Source of the DNA: Adiantum capillus-veneris
Lineage: Eukaryota > Streptophyta > Polypodiopsida > Polypodiales > Pteridaceae
Direction: 5' to 3'
NCBI GenBank assembly: GCA_014529385.2
Contig: CM043947.1
Location: forward strand, 127,160,891-127,224,890
DNA: 64,000 nucleotides
Below the pieces are notes generated by a model. That model made no database searches and was not told where the DNA came from. It saw nothing but the letters and a program-made list of their open reading frames with translations. This document shows positions 12,301 to 22,683 of this stretch, piece by piece (position 1 is the stretch's first letter; every line of letters starts with the position of its first letter). A program made the position numbers and the translations under genes.

Positions 12301-12770
12301 AATACAATAACATCACCTTCACCTTTGAAATAAGAAATGTCCTCTTCCAAATCAGAAAATGGTTGATCTCTATCCATGCAAGCATAAAAGGGAGAATCAT
12401 GATGAGGAATGTAGCAACCGGCTACAAAAATGGGTGCTCTTTTTGGTGTCATAATTTTCAGCCATACATAACGTTTGTACTTGTCATCTTTCACAATTGA
12501 TACAAAATCTTCCAATCCTTTCTTAACCATACATGCTAACCCTCCTTGTCCTCTTCGTTGGTTGAGATTCTTTGACCACATCAATGAATGTACATTGTAA
12601 TCCTCCAAGCCGTTAATCCTTTGTGTATCATGCTCCCAAGTTTCAACAAGAAGTACAACATCGGCTTTGCTTGTTAGTTCATCAATGCCAACCCCCGCAT
12701 TCCATGGGTATCCATTACAATTCCAAAAGCATATTTTCAATTGTAACTCGGTCTCATAGGTCACGCATCC
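9372..12770 (-). CDS. LINE B ORF2: APE-type endonuclease and reverse transcriptase
   Basis: About 1,130 codons are open. Numbered from the GTG at 12,764, residues 10-275 are an AP-type endonuclease: FWNCNG with Asn15, VETW with Glu41, GCYIP, GDMNA at 156-160 and SDHRTL at 264-269. The usual SxIDY motif reads SVIGYML, so the conserved Asp is Gly. The reverse transcriptase spans roughly residues 490-830, with GQAGFRR, CCFVDFKKAFD, GVKQGCPLSPTLFG and a catalytic box YVDD (near 716) where LINE A has YADD. A CCHC-like cluster (CTLCSLQ, then EYHTLLEC) lies near the end. The frame runs in from ORF1 through a single TAG. The first in-frame Met is residue 62, inside the endonuclease, so translation must begin by readthrough, reinitiation or a non-ATG start. 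The protein would nick DNA and copy the element RNA in the nucleus. Confidence 0.9.
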   Translation of the reverse strand, partial: GCVTYETELQLKICFWNCNGYPWNAGVGIDELTSKADVVLLVETWEHDTQRINGLEDYNVHSLMWSKNLNQRRGQGGLACMVKKGLEDFVSIVKDDKYKRYVWLKIMTPKRAPIFVAGCYIPHHDSPFYACMDRDQPFSDLEEDISYFKGEGDVIVFGDMNARTKTLQHDTQQFDMPYISRELEEVHLYDRTSMDEKEPDHYGKLLLHMCNSTGMLIANGVSLWSGTNGFTCRRHNGDSVIGYMLLSEAIMYRIKIFMFGQWTLESDHRTLCIDLSCGEATKHDNLSQRKEKLSLCMDFKRAPMYIEMVEQKLWMTKLQCDAPLETKWEAFKKAICSCAEECFAIKHLHGINKDRSRKRWFDKECQDARKSLIKLDATMDKDNYQSHLHTYNALIQKKRRRWKVKQQEFQVQEKAHACGRFWRNLRGKRVENFGNLSLVDMYTHCRQLYEQANTEKIPFYGSLPCMPSFFTIEDVCGGLEKLATRKAGDLQGIKPEMIKWTGDFTHEWMCDMFNLALQHGMPYDWSTNWVKPLHKEGDVKNVSNYRTIMIGSLMAKLFGCIMEMKLSDWAEENDKRAKGQAGFRRCHSTIDHLVTLRVLMEESRLKGKRLYCCFVDFKKAFDMIPRNNLWRRMEELQVPSEFMLAVSRIYEKVICQLRMGREISEIFVSTIGVKQGCPLSPTLFGLCIDQLEQMVLDFMQEEGIEEVTICNAVIMLLLYVDDVVLLAHTLEDAQKLMVVLENFCLHSGLIVNESKTKVMLVKTNHNEKPCIVYNNETLEVVESFKYLGLEVPSNHKWHECAMRRLEAGKRAYYAFENMCNAGNIKCWVLKKYLFDALVTPVLLYGVEVWGGSISKSTWKEFENVQKRFLTNFLQVKTQTPYMLLLLESGSLPIEVMGMERVVEYMIKMRQNPSHRLPTIAWEASKKVQKTHKSKILSTGWMQDIKKWFARWDALHLLHDASIDSQVNEAFLQRQCITAWEKSGGSRFIHYTTYIAPNYKTMFFAERGNRTHTYMLEPIPLSAIRTNAAIRRSSHFLRCEIGRWGNEEESNRLCTLCSLQVRESEYHTLLECSTFDHIRTCFSHIFSHNLDLHTFLSQPKCGLSIATLITTILEHRESLISHTHTTSHVTLVP

Positions 12771-13721
12771 CTATTTGCTTGAGAGACTTGCCTCCTCCTT
12801 GGGCACATTTTCTTCATGAGAGATCTCCTTGTTTTTATTATTCTTTTCCTCATATTCCTTGCAACGCATATTTTGTTGCTTAATAGTGTGATCTGCACAT
12901 ACAAAACATTTTGTATCCCTCAAATAGATCCAACTATTATCAAGGATAATCTTTCGCTTGGTCTCATCCGGCATGGTGCATACAATTGGCCGTTCTCCCG
13001 AGCGAGGAGCTCCTTGCTTCCCCACTCTATGTGCTCCATAGACCATAACTCCGGACATGCCAAAGTGGGTTTTGAAGAAATCTTCAATAACAATGGCAAG
13101 AGAAGGAGGTGTCTCTAACTTCTCTTCGGGAATTCCACGAATAACAATGTTCTTGGAACGTCGCTCCCGTTGCTTCAACTCCTCCACATCCACATTCTCA
13201 ACATTCTTTGTTTGAACGATAGCTTGCATGAGTGAGGAATTAGAAACCACATTGCTACCACATACATCAGCCCAAGACTTGTTTGTGCATACATTTTTCA
13301 TATCGCATACATCCCGGCTCATAGTGTCAAATTTCTCCTCTTTCAATACATGGTCATGCTCTACTTTGCTCATCCGCTCCTTCAAAGCATTCAAGTCCAC
13401 AAGAGAGCATTTACATTCCTTGACTTCCTCTTCAAGTTGCATCAAACGTGTTGTTTGCATCTCAAGTGTCCTCTTGAGATTCTCATTCTCAACCACAAGT
13501 ACCCTTAGTGTGCCATTCTCCATTGCAAGTGCTCGTAAGTCTTCGCCTTGTTTGTTTACGGTCTCTTGCAATGATACCAAGTACGCCATGATCATGGTTT
13601 TCGATGTCGTTGGTTGGGTGGTTGTGTTGCTATCTCCACACTTAGGAGATTTTGGATCATTTTCCACAATGGTTGTGGACCTTGTTGAAGAAGAAGAACC
13701 CTTGCGAGTGCCGGAAGACAT
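12771..13721 (-). CDS. LINE B ORF1: coiled-coil, RRM-like RNA-binding protein
   Basis: A 316-residue protein. Residues 1-45 are Ser/Thr-rich. Residues about 45-130 are heptad-like and charged (ETVNKQGEDLRALAMENGTL..., RLMQLEEEVKECK), fitting a coiled coil. From about 185 the sequence KNIVIRGIPEE, then VYGAHRVGK, then RPIVCTMPDETKRKIIL resembles the RRM-like core of L1-type ORF1 proteins. The end is Lys/Glu-rich. By family knowledge such proteins coat the element RNA and form trimers. The ATG at 13,721 is the first in the open frame and follows a 5' UTR of about 180 bases. The stop is TAG, with ORF2 continuing in the same frame directly after it. Confidence 0.85.
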   Translation of the reverse strand: MSSGTRKGSSSSTRSTTIVENDPKSPKCGDSNTTTQPTTSKTMIMAYLVSLQETVNKQGEDLRALAMENGTLRVLVVENENLKRTLEMQTTRLMQLEEEVKECKCSLVDLNALKERMSKVEHDHVLKEEKFDTMSRDVCDMKNVCTNKSWADVCGSNVVSNSSLMQAIVQTKNVENVDVEELKQRERRSKNIVIRGIPEEKLETPPSLAIVIEDFFKTHFGMSGVMVYGAHRVGKQGAPRSGERPIVCTMPDETKRKIILDNSWIYLRDTKCFVCADHTIKQQNMRCKEYEEKNNKNKEISHEENVPKEEASLSSK

Positions 13722-13900
13722 TGTATGTAAAATAGGAGATGAGAATCAATTTTGTTGAATCTGTTCACTTCGGAAATGCTGCTACAAAAATGCCTTCCAT
13801 AACTCTGAAAATTTCTGTCTTTACATCAATGCGTAGAGGACTTCGTGCTCTTCGATTGAGGCTATAGATCACCCAAATCGGAGTTCGGATGAAGAAGTTA
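13722..13900 (-). other. LINE B 5' UTR
   Basis: About 180 bases lie between the microsatellite and the ORF1 start. On the minus strand it begins CATAACTTCTTCATCC. There are no ORFs. Autonomous LINEs usually carry an internal promoter here, but I cannot point to a specific motif. Confidence 0.5.
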
Positions 13901-14869
<969 letters not shown>

Positions 14870-16490
14870 TATATAGAACACCCTATGGCCCTAAATCCAT
14901 AAGATGTACATATAATCATCATGAAACACCTGTACATAGAACACTCTATGGCCCTAAGTCCATAAGATGTAAATATACTCATCATGAAATACCTATATAT
15001 AGCATCCTATGGACCAAAGACCATAGGATGTATATATACTCAACATGAAACACCCATATATAGCACCCTATGGCCCAAAGGCCATAAGACACATATATAC
15101 CCATCATGAAACACCCATGTATAGCACCCTATGGCCCAAAGGCTATATGACGTATATATACACATCATGAAACACCTATATATAGCACCCTATGGCCCAA
15201 AGGCCATATGGTGTATGGATGAAAGCATTTTATACATATTTTCTCATCATGAAACACCTATATATAGCACACTATGGCCCAAAGAGATAGGATGTATACA
15301 TACTCATCGTGACACAACTACATATATCATCCTATGGACCTAAGGCCATCGGATGTATACATACTTATCATGAGAGATCTACATATAGCATACATACTCA
15401 TCATGAAACAACACTTACATATAGTTTCTTGTGGACCTAAGGCCATAGGATGTATATGCACTCATGAATGAAACACCTACATATAGCGCCCGGTGGCCCT
15501 AAGGCCATAGGATGTATACATACTCATCATGAAACACCTACATACAACACCCTATGCCCTAAGGCCATAGGATGTATACATACTCATTCATGAAACATCT
15601 ACAAATAGTACCCTATGGTCCAAAGGCCAAAGGATGTATACATACTCCTCATGAAACAACTACATATAGTACCCTATGTCCCTAAGGCCATATGATGTAT
15701 ATATACGCATCAAATAACTCATTGTAAGGTGACCTTGAGGAATCTATGTGCACTCTTCACGAAATTCCTACAAATAGTATCCTATGGCCCAAAGGCCATA
15801 GGATGTATACATACTCATCATGAAGCACCTACAAATAGAACCCTATGACCCTAAGGCAATAGGATGTATATATACTCATAAAAAAAATCATCGTGAGGTG
15901 ACCTTGAAGATTCTATATATACTCTTCGTGAAATACCTACAAATAGTACCCTATGGCCCAAAGGCCATATGATGTATACATCTCATCATGAAACACCTAC
16001 ATATATTACCCTATGACCCTAAGGCCATAGGATGTATATATACTCATTTAAAAACTCATCGGGAGGTGACCTTGAGGAATCTATATGTACTCTTCAAGAA
16101 ATTCCTACAAATAGTATCATAAGGCCCAAAGTCCATAGGATGTATACATACTCATCATGAAACACCCACAAATAGAAACTCGTGACCCTAAGGCCATAGG
16201 ATGTATATATACTCAACTCACCGTGAGGTGACCTTGAGGAATCTATATATACTCTTCATGAAATACCTACAAATAGTACCCTATGGCCCAAAGTCCATAG
16301 GATGTATACTTACTCATTATGAAACACTTACATATATTATCCTATGACACTAAGGCCAGAGGATGTATATATACTCATCAAAAACTCATTGTGATGTGAC
16401 CTTGAGGAGTCTATATGTACTCTTCATTCCTACAAATAGTACCGTATGGCCCAAAGGCCATAAGCTGTCCCTTTGTGATGCTTACTGGCT
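14870..16490. repeat. Minisatellite, about 55-62 bp unit with palindromic core
   Basis: At least 25 diverged copies of a unit run in tandem. Each unit contains a core like CCTATGGCC, a 4-base loop, GGCCATAGG, then GATGTATACATACTCATCATGAAAC and ACCTACATATAG. The core is an inverted repeat with 9-base arms (clear at 15,781-15,802), so each unit could fold as a hairpin. From about 15,715 to 16,400 every third unit carries an added segment with GTGACCTTGAGG, giving a higher-order period of about 162-169 bp (five copies). It may be a satellite or the subterminal repeat region of the DNA element whose ORF starts at 17.05 kb. Confidence 0.9.
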
Positions 16491-16763
16491 TTAAAGACAT
16501 GTTTTCACACACTGACATAGAGCAATATATGGCCTTTATGCCATAGGGTATCCTATTTGCTCACCTTTTGGGTTCTATATGTAGGTGGGACACTTATCAC
16601 ATCTACATATAGAACCCTTTGGCCTCAGGGCTAGAATGCACATATAATATCCATGCTCATCCACAAAGCTTGACAAGTCTACACTCCTAAGGCAATACGG
16701 GAGCCCTTTGTTACATCTACATAGAGCACACTATAGCCCTAGGGCCATAGGATTTCTAAGTTT
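16491..16763. other. Degenerate minisatellite remnants
   Basis: Scattered copies of the GGCC...CATAGG core continue with long spacers (ATATGGCCTTTATGCCATAGG near 16,530 and TATAGCCCTAGGGCCATAGG near 16,732). No open frame is visible. The region links the minisatellite to the 82-bp duplication. Confidence 0.55.
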
Positions 16764-16927
16764 CTTGTTAGATGACATAAACAACAAGGAAACCTATGGC
16801 CATAAGTTGGTCAATGTCCAAGTACAAATCAATTGTACTGATACACTTGTTAAATGACATAAACAACAAGGAAACCTATGGCCATAAGTTGGTCAATGTA
16901 CAAGTACAAATCAATTGTACTGATACA
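16764..16927. repeat. Tandem duplication of an 82-bp unit
   Basis: Two adjacent copies (16,764-16,845 and 16,846-16,927) differ at only a few positions (for example TTAGATG versus TTAAATG and GTCCAAG versus GTACAAG). Each contains CCTATGGCCATAAG, a half of the minisatellite core, so it may derive from the same family. Confidence 0.9.
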
Positions 16928-17053
16928 CTTGCCATGTAAATGTCAAGATACTTTGTGATGGTTTGTTTAACAAATATTTTTTGAAACCTTCTTGGTGCAG
17001 GTATGGTTTTAATCATGGTGATAGCGTATGCATGTTTGTAGCCACACAAAAGG

Positions 17054-17533
17054 TTGGCATTTGGGAGTGTCTATGCAATAGACCCAAATGCATATTGTTC
17101 TGGCATGCTTATTGGGGAAGGAAATGTATTACTGTCAGTTAATTTGTGTATTGAAAAGAAATCACTAATTCCATTTCCAATGATGGATGCATTGACAATG
17201 GGAGATGCTTTTCATAGTACTGTGAAATGGAGTATTGGGTGCCTACAACCTATGAATAAGATGCAGTATGAAGGGGTTTCTATGCCTGAGGTTGACAAAG
17301 CAATGGGATCATTGGAGGCACAATATGATGGAATGAGCTACAGGGAGGTTTGGAAGGATAAGAGGGATAAACTATGGGATGAAAGCAAAACACATGTAGT
17401 AGCCAAAGGGGTTGTATTGTATGTGTGTCCATTTGATTCCGTAAACTTTGGCAAGCTAGGTGAAGATAATATCGGTATTGGTATTGAACCATTCTATGTT
17501 GGTGAGGCTATCATTTTTGCAAAATCAATCTAG
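17054..17533 (+). CDS. TE-associated ORF of unknown function (N-terminal part of DUF7869-type element?)
   Basis: 159 codons are open. Features are FGSVYAIDPNAYCSGMLIGEGN, VNLCIEKKSLIPFP, TMGDAFHSTVKWSIG and an acidic, Gly-rich end. The pattern of a strand-rich start, a GTV-like motif, a DP turn and a TMxDAxxxxxxW segment resembles small ORFs in plant DNA transposons (TNP1/En-Spm-like). I cannot name a family with confidence. The sequence upstream of the ATG (16,960-17,053) is also free of obvious coding motifs. Downstream, on the same strand, lies the Cys-rich segment of a DUF7869-type protein, so the two may be one gene. Confidence 0.4.
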   Translation: MAFGSVYAIDPNAYCSGMLIGEGNVLLSVNLCIEKKSLIPFPMMDALTMGDAFHSTVKWSIGCLQPMNKMQYEGVSMPEVDKAMGSLEAQYDGMSYREVWKDKRDKLWDESKTHVVAKGVVLYVCPFDSVNFGKLGEDNIGIGIEPFYVGEAIIFAKSI

Positions 17534-17739
17534 TTTGTTGGCCTATCAAGAGAGTGACAACTATGGATGGAAAAGCATTGTTACATTATGAAGATTTACA
17601 TAAAGTGAATGCGTTACAAGACACATGCATTGAATCAACTCGTTTGGTAGAGCCTATTTAAAAAAAAAAGAAAGTATTTCTTTATAAATAGGAAGACAAA
17701 AATGTATGTCAAAGCTTCTAAGAAAGCCAATCAAGCATC

Positions 17740-18160
17740 CCTATCATCTGTCTATCTTGTTTCAACCATAGATTGTTGTCCTAGAAGGTGTTGTCAATAT
17801 GTCAACAAAGATAAGGTCATGGCTATGCGTAGTGAAGTTTGGAAACAGGGTTTGCAAAATAGAACCGACTATGTGTATGATACGATGTTGCTTGCTTGGC
17901 GTGAGAACTAAACAACTACAAAGACTTGCTGTGTATTTTCTTTTAAAGACAACGAGGTTTGCTATAGAGATTAGTACAAAATTCATGGCATCCCAAAAAC
18001 TTCATTTTATTGTTACCATGAACAATTTGAAAATGGGGTTCGACGCTTAGTACATGGTAATGATGGTGTCATAAGAAAAGGAAGAGACCATACAAAAATG
18101 TGAAGGACATTGATATGCTCTTTTGTAGATGAAAACTCAGAGAGAAGGCCACATAAGAGT
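17740..18160 (+). pseudogene. N-terminal part of a DUF7869-type transposon protein
   Basis: One frame reads TIDCCPRRCCQYVNKDKVMAMRSEVW, resembling the CC..KRC...L....I...R segment that opens these proteins. A second frame carries VCYRD, GIPKTSFYCYHEQFENG and RRLVHGNDGVIRK, matching the usual order VC..A...GIS...FY......G.....HGN. Stops and a frame change lie between the two. The C-terminal DUF7869 domain is absent here but occurs on the same strand at 28.9-30.5 kb. The role of the family is not established; some members look like transposases. Confidence 0.5.
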
Positions 18161-20076
18161 AGAACTATGGAAGATGCTACTAGGGACACCTTTCTTGCAA
18201 TACGAAAGACGTACAAGAAAATTGTGAGATCCCCAACCCAACAATACCAAAATTGGGATGGGTCCTTGACAATTCTCTAGGCCTATTCAAAGTCACTAAG
18301 TAAGAAGGGTCCAGGGAATAGACCTTTATCATTAACAATGGCTTGGGTCTATAGCCCTAGAAGAAGACCTAGTCCTGTCTCATAGTGAACACGGGACAAC
18401 ATCATACAAATCCAAAACTGCTTTCAGCCCTATAACTTCCACAATTTGGCTAAGATATTCTAAACCAATGCTTTTCCCTCCCTGTAGATGTGAGGGCATA
18501 GTCGTTGGTGAACTCCTCTTCCAATTGGAGAAGTATTCTAAATGTTTTTAGTGCGCGGAAATGGATAGTTACCTGACTAATCAGGTCCACCCATCCATGA
18601 TTGACAACCTTAGTCAATCTCCACTTACCACCCCGCACTCACACATGATTCTTTTGTTTCCTAATTACTACCACTTGTGTTTTAACATTGAAAATAATGG
18701 TTTCATTTTTAACTTTTCCACAAAGTAATTCATTAAGACAAGTCATGGAAATCAACATTGAAAACAATCTTTTAGAAAACATACATCTTTAGACTTAAGA
18801 CAAGGTACGGTCACTTATAATATATCTTGACAATCCTGACACGTACTCCACTTGTCTCAAGCACACCTATACATGGGTGAAACAACAACACCCTTTCTTA
18901 TCTATAAACAGGGTGGAAACCCATCACCCAAAGTTCGGGGCGCCTATATGCCAAACCAGTTGCCCATACAACTGGGCGGTTCCCCTAGGATCAAAATGGT
19001 ATCCTAAGTAGTATCCACAAACATCCATATGTAGCAGGTACAAACTCTACGTACATGGGGAAAACCGACTCATCCATGGCTAACAAGCCATCATTACTCA
19101 TCACGTGAAGTGAAAATATTCCAAGGAATTAGAGGGGTCTTGAGACTAGTTGTCTTAAGGATGAACAATCATTATTTCCTAAGTCAACCAGCCTTATCCC
19201 AAACAATTCCTTCCGAATGTACAAACAAGTGCACATTGGTTTCTTGGAAGATGTCTTCCGTTTCAGCCAGTTTTACTTTCTCTAATTCCTTACTCCCTCT
19301 TTACGTATGCAATGTTAATATTTAAAGAAAAACTTGAATTATTTAAACTTAATTACAACGAAGACCCACCTCGGACTGGTCGAGAAATTATTACAGTGTT
19401 GGGACCTATATTCTCTCATCAGTAGGCCTACTACTAGGCCCGGCCTCGTTATCGTGCGACGCTGTAGCTCTTTTAGGAATACTAACCTCATTATCAGATT
19501 GAGGATTGGCTTGGGTCCTTTTTGGTGCCATGACTTCTTATCCTTATAAAAAAGGACATATTTTTACTAGGTACATCATTTAAAAACTTGACTTAACCTT
19601 TGTATTCAATCTAATTTCTCTTTTTAACCCAATTAAGGTTAAATTCATAGTCCTAGATGATAATTTCTTGACCTAGTAATTTCTTATTTGCTTAGATGGG
19701 TAAGATGACTTTATCATGGCTTCTAAGGGTTTTCTAAGCTCTCATAATTTTCTTATAAATTTTTGCATCTTTTTCCTAATTTCCCTATCTTTATTAAGCT
19801 TGAAATCTGCTTATTTTTGGCTTAATATTTATTATATTCATTATCTCTCAAAGATTGAATTTTCACAGCTTCATATAAATGGTTTATGCTTCCAATAATT
19901 TTCCTAGAAACTTTTAATTGTAATTTCTATTTATCCTATTTAATTTTTAGCTTAAATTAGGGTTTTTGATCTATTATAATTTCTTAAACTAATTAATAAT
20001 TATGCTACAATGATTTGAGGTAGATAATGATATTTCTTATCTCTGGTAATTACCTTGTAATCATCCAAGTTACTTA
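18161..20076. other. Non-coding stretch
   Basis: No recognisable coding motif lies on either strand. Bases 19,550-20,076 are AT-rich and intron-like. If the two DUF7869 parts belong to one gene, this would be the left end of a very long intron or an insertion-laden gap. Confidence 0.5.
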
Positions 20077-20332
20077 GCTAATTTCCCCCCTTTTATTTTT
20101 AACTAAAATTACTCTATTTTGGCTTAATTAAATAGCTAGATTAACTTTTTGACCATAAGATAATCATCACGGCTTATGTATGATGTATAATAACTCTTAT
20201 AAATATCTTATAATTATCTAACTTGATTAGCTAATTTCCCCCCTTTATTTTCAACTAAAATCACTCTATTTTGACTTCATCAAATAGCTAGACTAACTTT
20301 CTGACCATAAGCTAAATATCACGGCGTACTTG
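20077..20332. repeat. AT-rich tandem repeat, about 153-bp period, interrupted by Copia
   Basis: A unit beginning GCTAATTTCCCCCC and ending near ATCACGGC occurs at 20,077 and 20,230. A third copy appears at about 27,790 (GTTAATTTCCCCC), directly to the right of the Copia element. The Copia insertion therefore split the array. Confidence 0.75.
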
Positions 20333-20560
20333 TGTTGGAATTAGGGTTGTAGGGAAACGCACACAGGTTGGAGAAGACGAAGGAAGCTCAAGGCACACAA
20401 CAAAGAGTGTATTATTTAGTGTGCAATGGAAAGATAAATAGCCCTAGAGTGATGGGTGTATATACAATGCACAGGGGGAAAAACCTCTTAAAGAGAGAAA
20501 AATGCCCCGATAGTCCTAGTGTGTTCACACACATCACTACCACATGTATATGGTAAGAAA
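20333..20560 (-). repeat. Copia 3' LTR
   Basis: Closely matches the right LTR: shared blocks include AGCTCAAGGCACACAACA, GCCCTAGAGTGATGGGTG, and TTCACACACATCACTACC. The border with the internal region is approximate. A purine tract (minus-strand GGGGGGA) at about 20,565 could be the polypurine tract. Confidence 0.8.
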
Positions 20561-20690
20561 TCCCCCCTGGGAGTGATGCGGTGGAATAAGGGCTGGCACG
20601 AAGAGTAAAGGGAAGTGCTATGCCCTGAGGATAGGATCAATCCACAAAGGGGCAAGCCCAAAGCTTTGCAAAAAGATTGGAACTTCTCAC

Positions 20691-20884
20691 TCTTGGGGTA
20701 TAGGCGCCTGTGCCTTGCTCGGCTGCCCAGAGTCTGGGCGCCCACTGACTTGTATACCTTATATATAGCATAAGTGTGTAGGGGGCTGCTCACTCTTTTT
20801 GAGTCTCCCCACCCATATCTGTGTGTCGTGTGTCTCCTTCTCTCTCTCTCACTCTCTGTCTTTGGTGCTCCCCGATCCCCTTCA
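20691..20884 (+). repeat. 5' LTR of the small Copia element
   Basis: Starts TCTTGGGGTATAGGC (the other LTR has TGTTGGGG, so one terminal base has changed) and ends CCCCTTCA. A TATA-like TATATATAGCATAAG occurs at about 20,760. It differs from the 3' LTR at scattered sites and by a short indel. Confidence 0.88.
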
Positions 20885-20886
20885 AT

Positions 20887-20898
20887 TGGTATCAGAGC
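20887..20898 (+). other. Primer-binding site, initiator Met tRNA
   Basis: TGGTATCAGAGC starts two bases after the 5' LTR ends in CA. This is the standard plant Copia primer site. Confidence 0.92.
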
Positions 20899-21095
20899 GA
20901 CAGCTGTGAGAGCGTAGATGGACGGCTTCGCGATGAACTCGTCGGCTATAACGGAGTGGTCACAGATCAGAGCAAAGAAATAGAGGAGGCTTATGAGACA
21001 GCATAGGAGATAGGCTAGTCTCAAGGATGCAGTAGATGCTATAGGCTCCGTTGACCTGACAGTTGTAGGATCAGATACAATGTCTGAGTATCCTA

Positions 21096-21800
21096 GTGAC
21101 AGTGAGGTCACATTTGCTTCCTGTATTACTCCCGATTTTTTTGACGAGTGAGGATACTGCACTTCTTTTGCAGTGGGTGCTAGAAAGGGACGCTACTTTT
21201 CATGTCACTCGGTATCGTGACTGGTTCAGTAGCTATTCTAGCAAAGTGCATGGTAGTGTGCGATTGGCAGATGGGTCACTGCATGAGATTGCTGGTTCAG
21301 GAGATGTGAGACTGTCATTACCGAGAGGTGCATCATACGTGCTCAGAGATGTGCGTCATGTGCCAGATTTGACGATGAGCTTGATCTCCGTTGGTTAGCT
21401 CAGGGATAGTGGATGTTGGGTATCGCTGCTTGAGCGATCTTTTGCGTTGCATTTGGGTTCGCTAGTGATTGCGAGAGGTGCTATAGTTGGCACATGGTAC
21501 CCATTGCACGTAGTACTGGTGCGAGATGGTCAAGTCTCAATCTTGTTACAACCATGCAGAGAGCGAGAGACCTGGACAGTCTCTTTTGCTCATGGGTTGC
21601 AAGGTGCTTTGCATGGAGTGCAGAGTAGTGAGCTCGTTGTGTACACAGTTGGGGCACGACTTGAGCAGTCACAGAGAGAGGTGACAAAGTCAGACATGCA
21701 TCCTTTGCTAGTGACTGAGCAAAGAAGAGAGTCAGCTGTGCGAGATACTCCTATGCAGGATAGACAGGTAGAGAGGTCTTGCTCTAGTGAGTCACGATAG
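21096..21800 (+). pseudogene. Copia protease / pre-integrase remnant with dead active site
   Basis: The reading LLQWVLERDATFHVTRYRDWF corresponds to the Copia protease start, in which WVLDSGATFHVT is expected; the DSG active site is replaced by ERD. Conserved parts continue: GSVRLADGSLHEIAGSGDV, then VLRDVRHVPDLTMSLISVG. An in-frame TAG at 21,396-21,398 stands where the family has Gln, and the same frame continues as LRDSGCWV and VGTWYPLHVV. Beyond about residue 150 of the combined frame the sequence is not recognisable. No catalytic function is possible. Confidence 0.8.
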
Positions 21801-22494
21801 TAGGACGTTGTGCAAGAGTCTATGCATAAGGAGTTAGAGCATGAGAGCTCTAGTGAGTCACAGCAGATTGAGTGGTCATGTTTGCAGTGGATGATTGCAG
21901 AGGAGGCTGAGATGTCAGCGATTATGCAGTCATTCCTTTCTATGCTCGACAATGAGCATGGGGATATAGTTGTGCAGGATATGTCTTCCAGCAGACACCT
22001 AGAGAAGCTGGCTTGCTCTGAGGTTGCACGATAGGTTGATGCGTCTTTTGCGGACAGTCAGGAGATGCATGTGGCTGACACACCTTGTGAGTTAGAGACG
22101 CCTATTGCCAGGGATATATATGTTGATGCATGCTCCATAGAGCTAGCAGGGCCCACTAGCATTGCATAGGCATTCGGTGGTCTCATGTATGAGATGTTGA
22201 TCTTGAGACCGGATATCGTAGTTGCAGTGGGAGCATTTGCAGTTGGGGTTGTCAGTCGTTTGTTGACTGATGATGGCATAGTGCACAAGGGAGATATGCA
22301 GGTATTGCGTACATAATTGCAGTATGTGTGCGGTACATCTGGTGGTGTATGGACTTACACGGGAGCAGGACAGCCGGATGCACACGATCACAGCCAGCCA
22401 GTGGGCATCGATTGAGAGCGGTTTTCTCTCGCCTTTTGTAGTCTTTATACTAGGTTCTCTTGCTTAAAGGCACAATCGCCTTTTAGTGGGAGGT
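21801..22494 (+). other. Unrecognised interior of the small Copia element
   Basis: Short open frames rich in Ser, Glu and Met with many stops. No integrase, RT or RNase H motif. It ends at the purine tract AGTGGGAGG before the 3' LTR. Confidence 0.6.
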
Positions 22495-22683
22495 TGTTGG
22501 GGTATAGGCGCCTGTGCCTTGCCCGGCCGCCCAGAGTCTGGGCGCCCACTGACTTGTATACCTTATACATAGCATAAGTGTATAGGGGGCTGCTCACTCT
22601 TTTTGAGTCTCCCCACCCATATCTGCGTGTCGTGTGTCTCCTCTCTCTCACTCTCCGTCTGTGGTGCTCCTCGATCCCCTGCA
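22495..22683 (+). repeat. 3' LTR of the small Copia element
   Basis: Starts TGTTGGGGTATAGGC and ends CCCCTGCA, then the duplicated target CTCAC. It agrees with the 5' LTR over its full length with few mismatches. Confidence 0.92.

Larger units (their letters stand above)
9343..13900 (-). mobile_element. LINE copy B, apparently full length
   Basis: A complete two-ORF non-LTR retrotransposon of about 4.6 kb. On the minus strand the order is a short 5' UTR, ORF1 (coiled coil plus RRM-like), ORF2 (endonuclease, reverse transcriptase, CCHC), a 3' UTR with the shared terminal motif, then (ATCT)n and (CT)n. Both ends abut dinucleotide repeats, so no unique target-site duplication can be defined. 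Both ORFs are open from end to end, which makes this the youngest-looking LINE in the window. ORF2 nevertheless has two substitutions at catalytic motifs. Confidence 0.9.
20691..22683 (+). mobile_element. Small non-autonomous Copia element (TRIM/LARD-like), complete with TSD
   Basis: Two LTRs of 194 and 189 bp (20,691-20,884 and 22,495-22,683) enclose about 1.6 kb. The 5' LTR is followed by the Met-tRNA primer site TGGTATCAGAGC at 20,887-20,898. The 3' LTR (TGTTGGGG) is preceded by the purine tract AGTGGGAGG. The 5-bp target duplication CTCAC lies at 20,686-20,690 and 22,684-22,688. The interior holds only a damaged protease-like ORF and no RT, integrase or RNase H, so movement would need a helper. 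It is inserted in the larger Copia in the opposite orientation. Confidence 0.92.

Noticed and set aside
14870-16490. CRISPR-like regular array
   Set aside because: The spacing looks regular, but spacers are themselves repeated, units diverge gradually and the setting is a plant nuclear genome. It is a minisatellite.
20077-20332. AT-rich tandem units as a MITE
   Set aside because: No terminal inverted repeats or target duplications; they form a simple 153-bp tandem array split by the Copia element.
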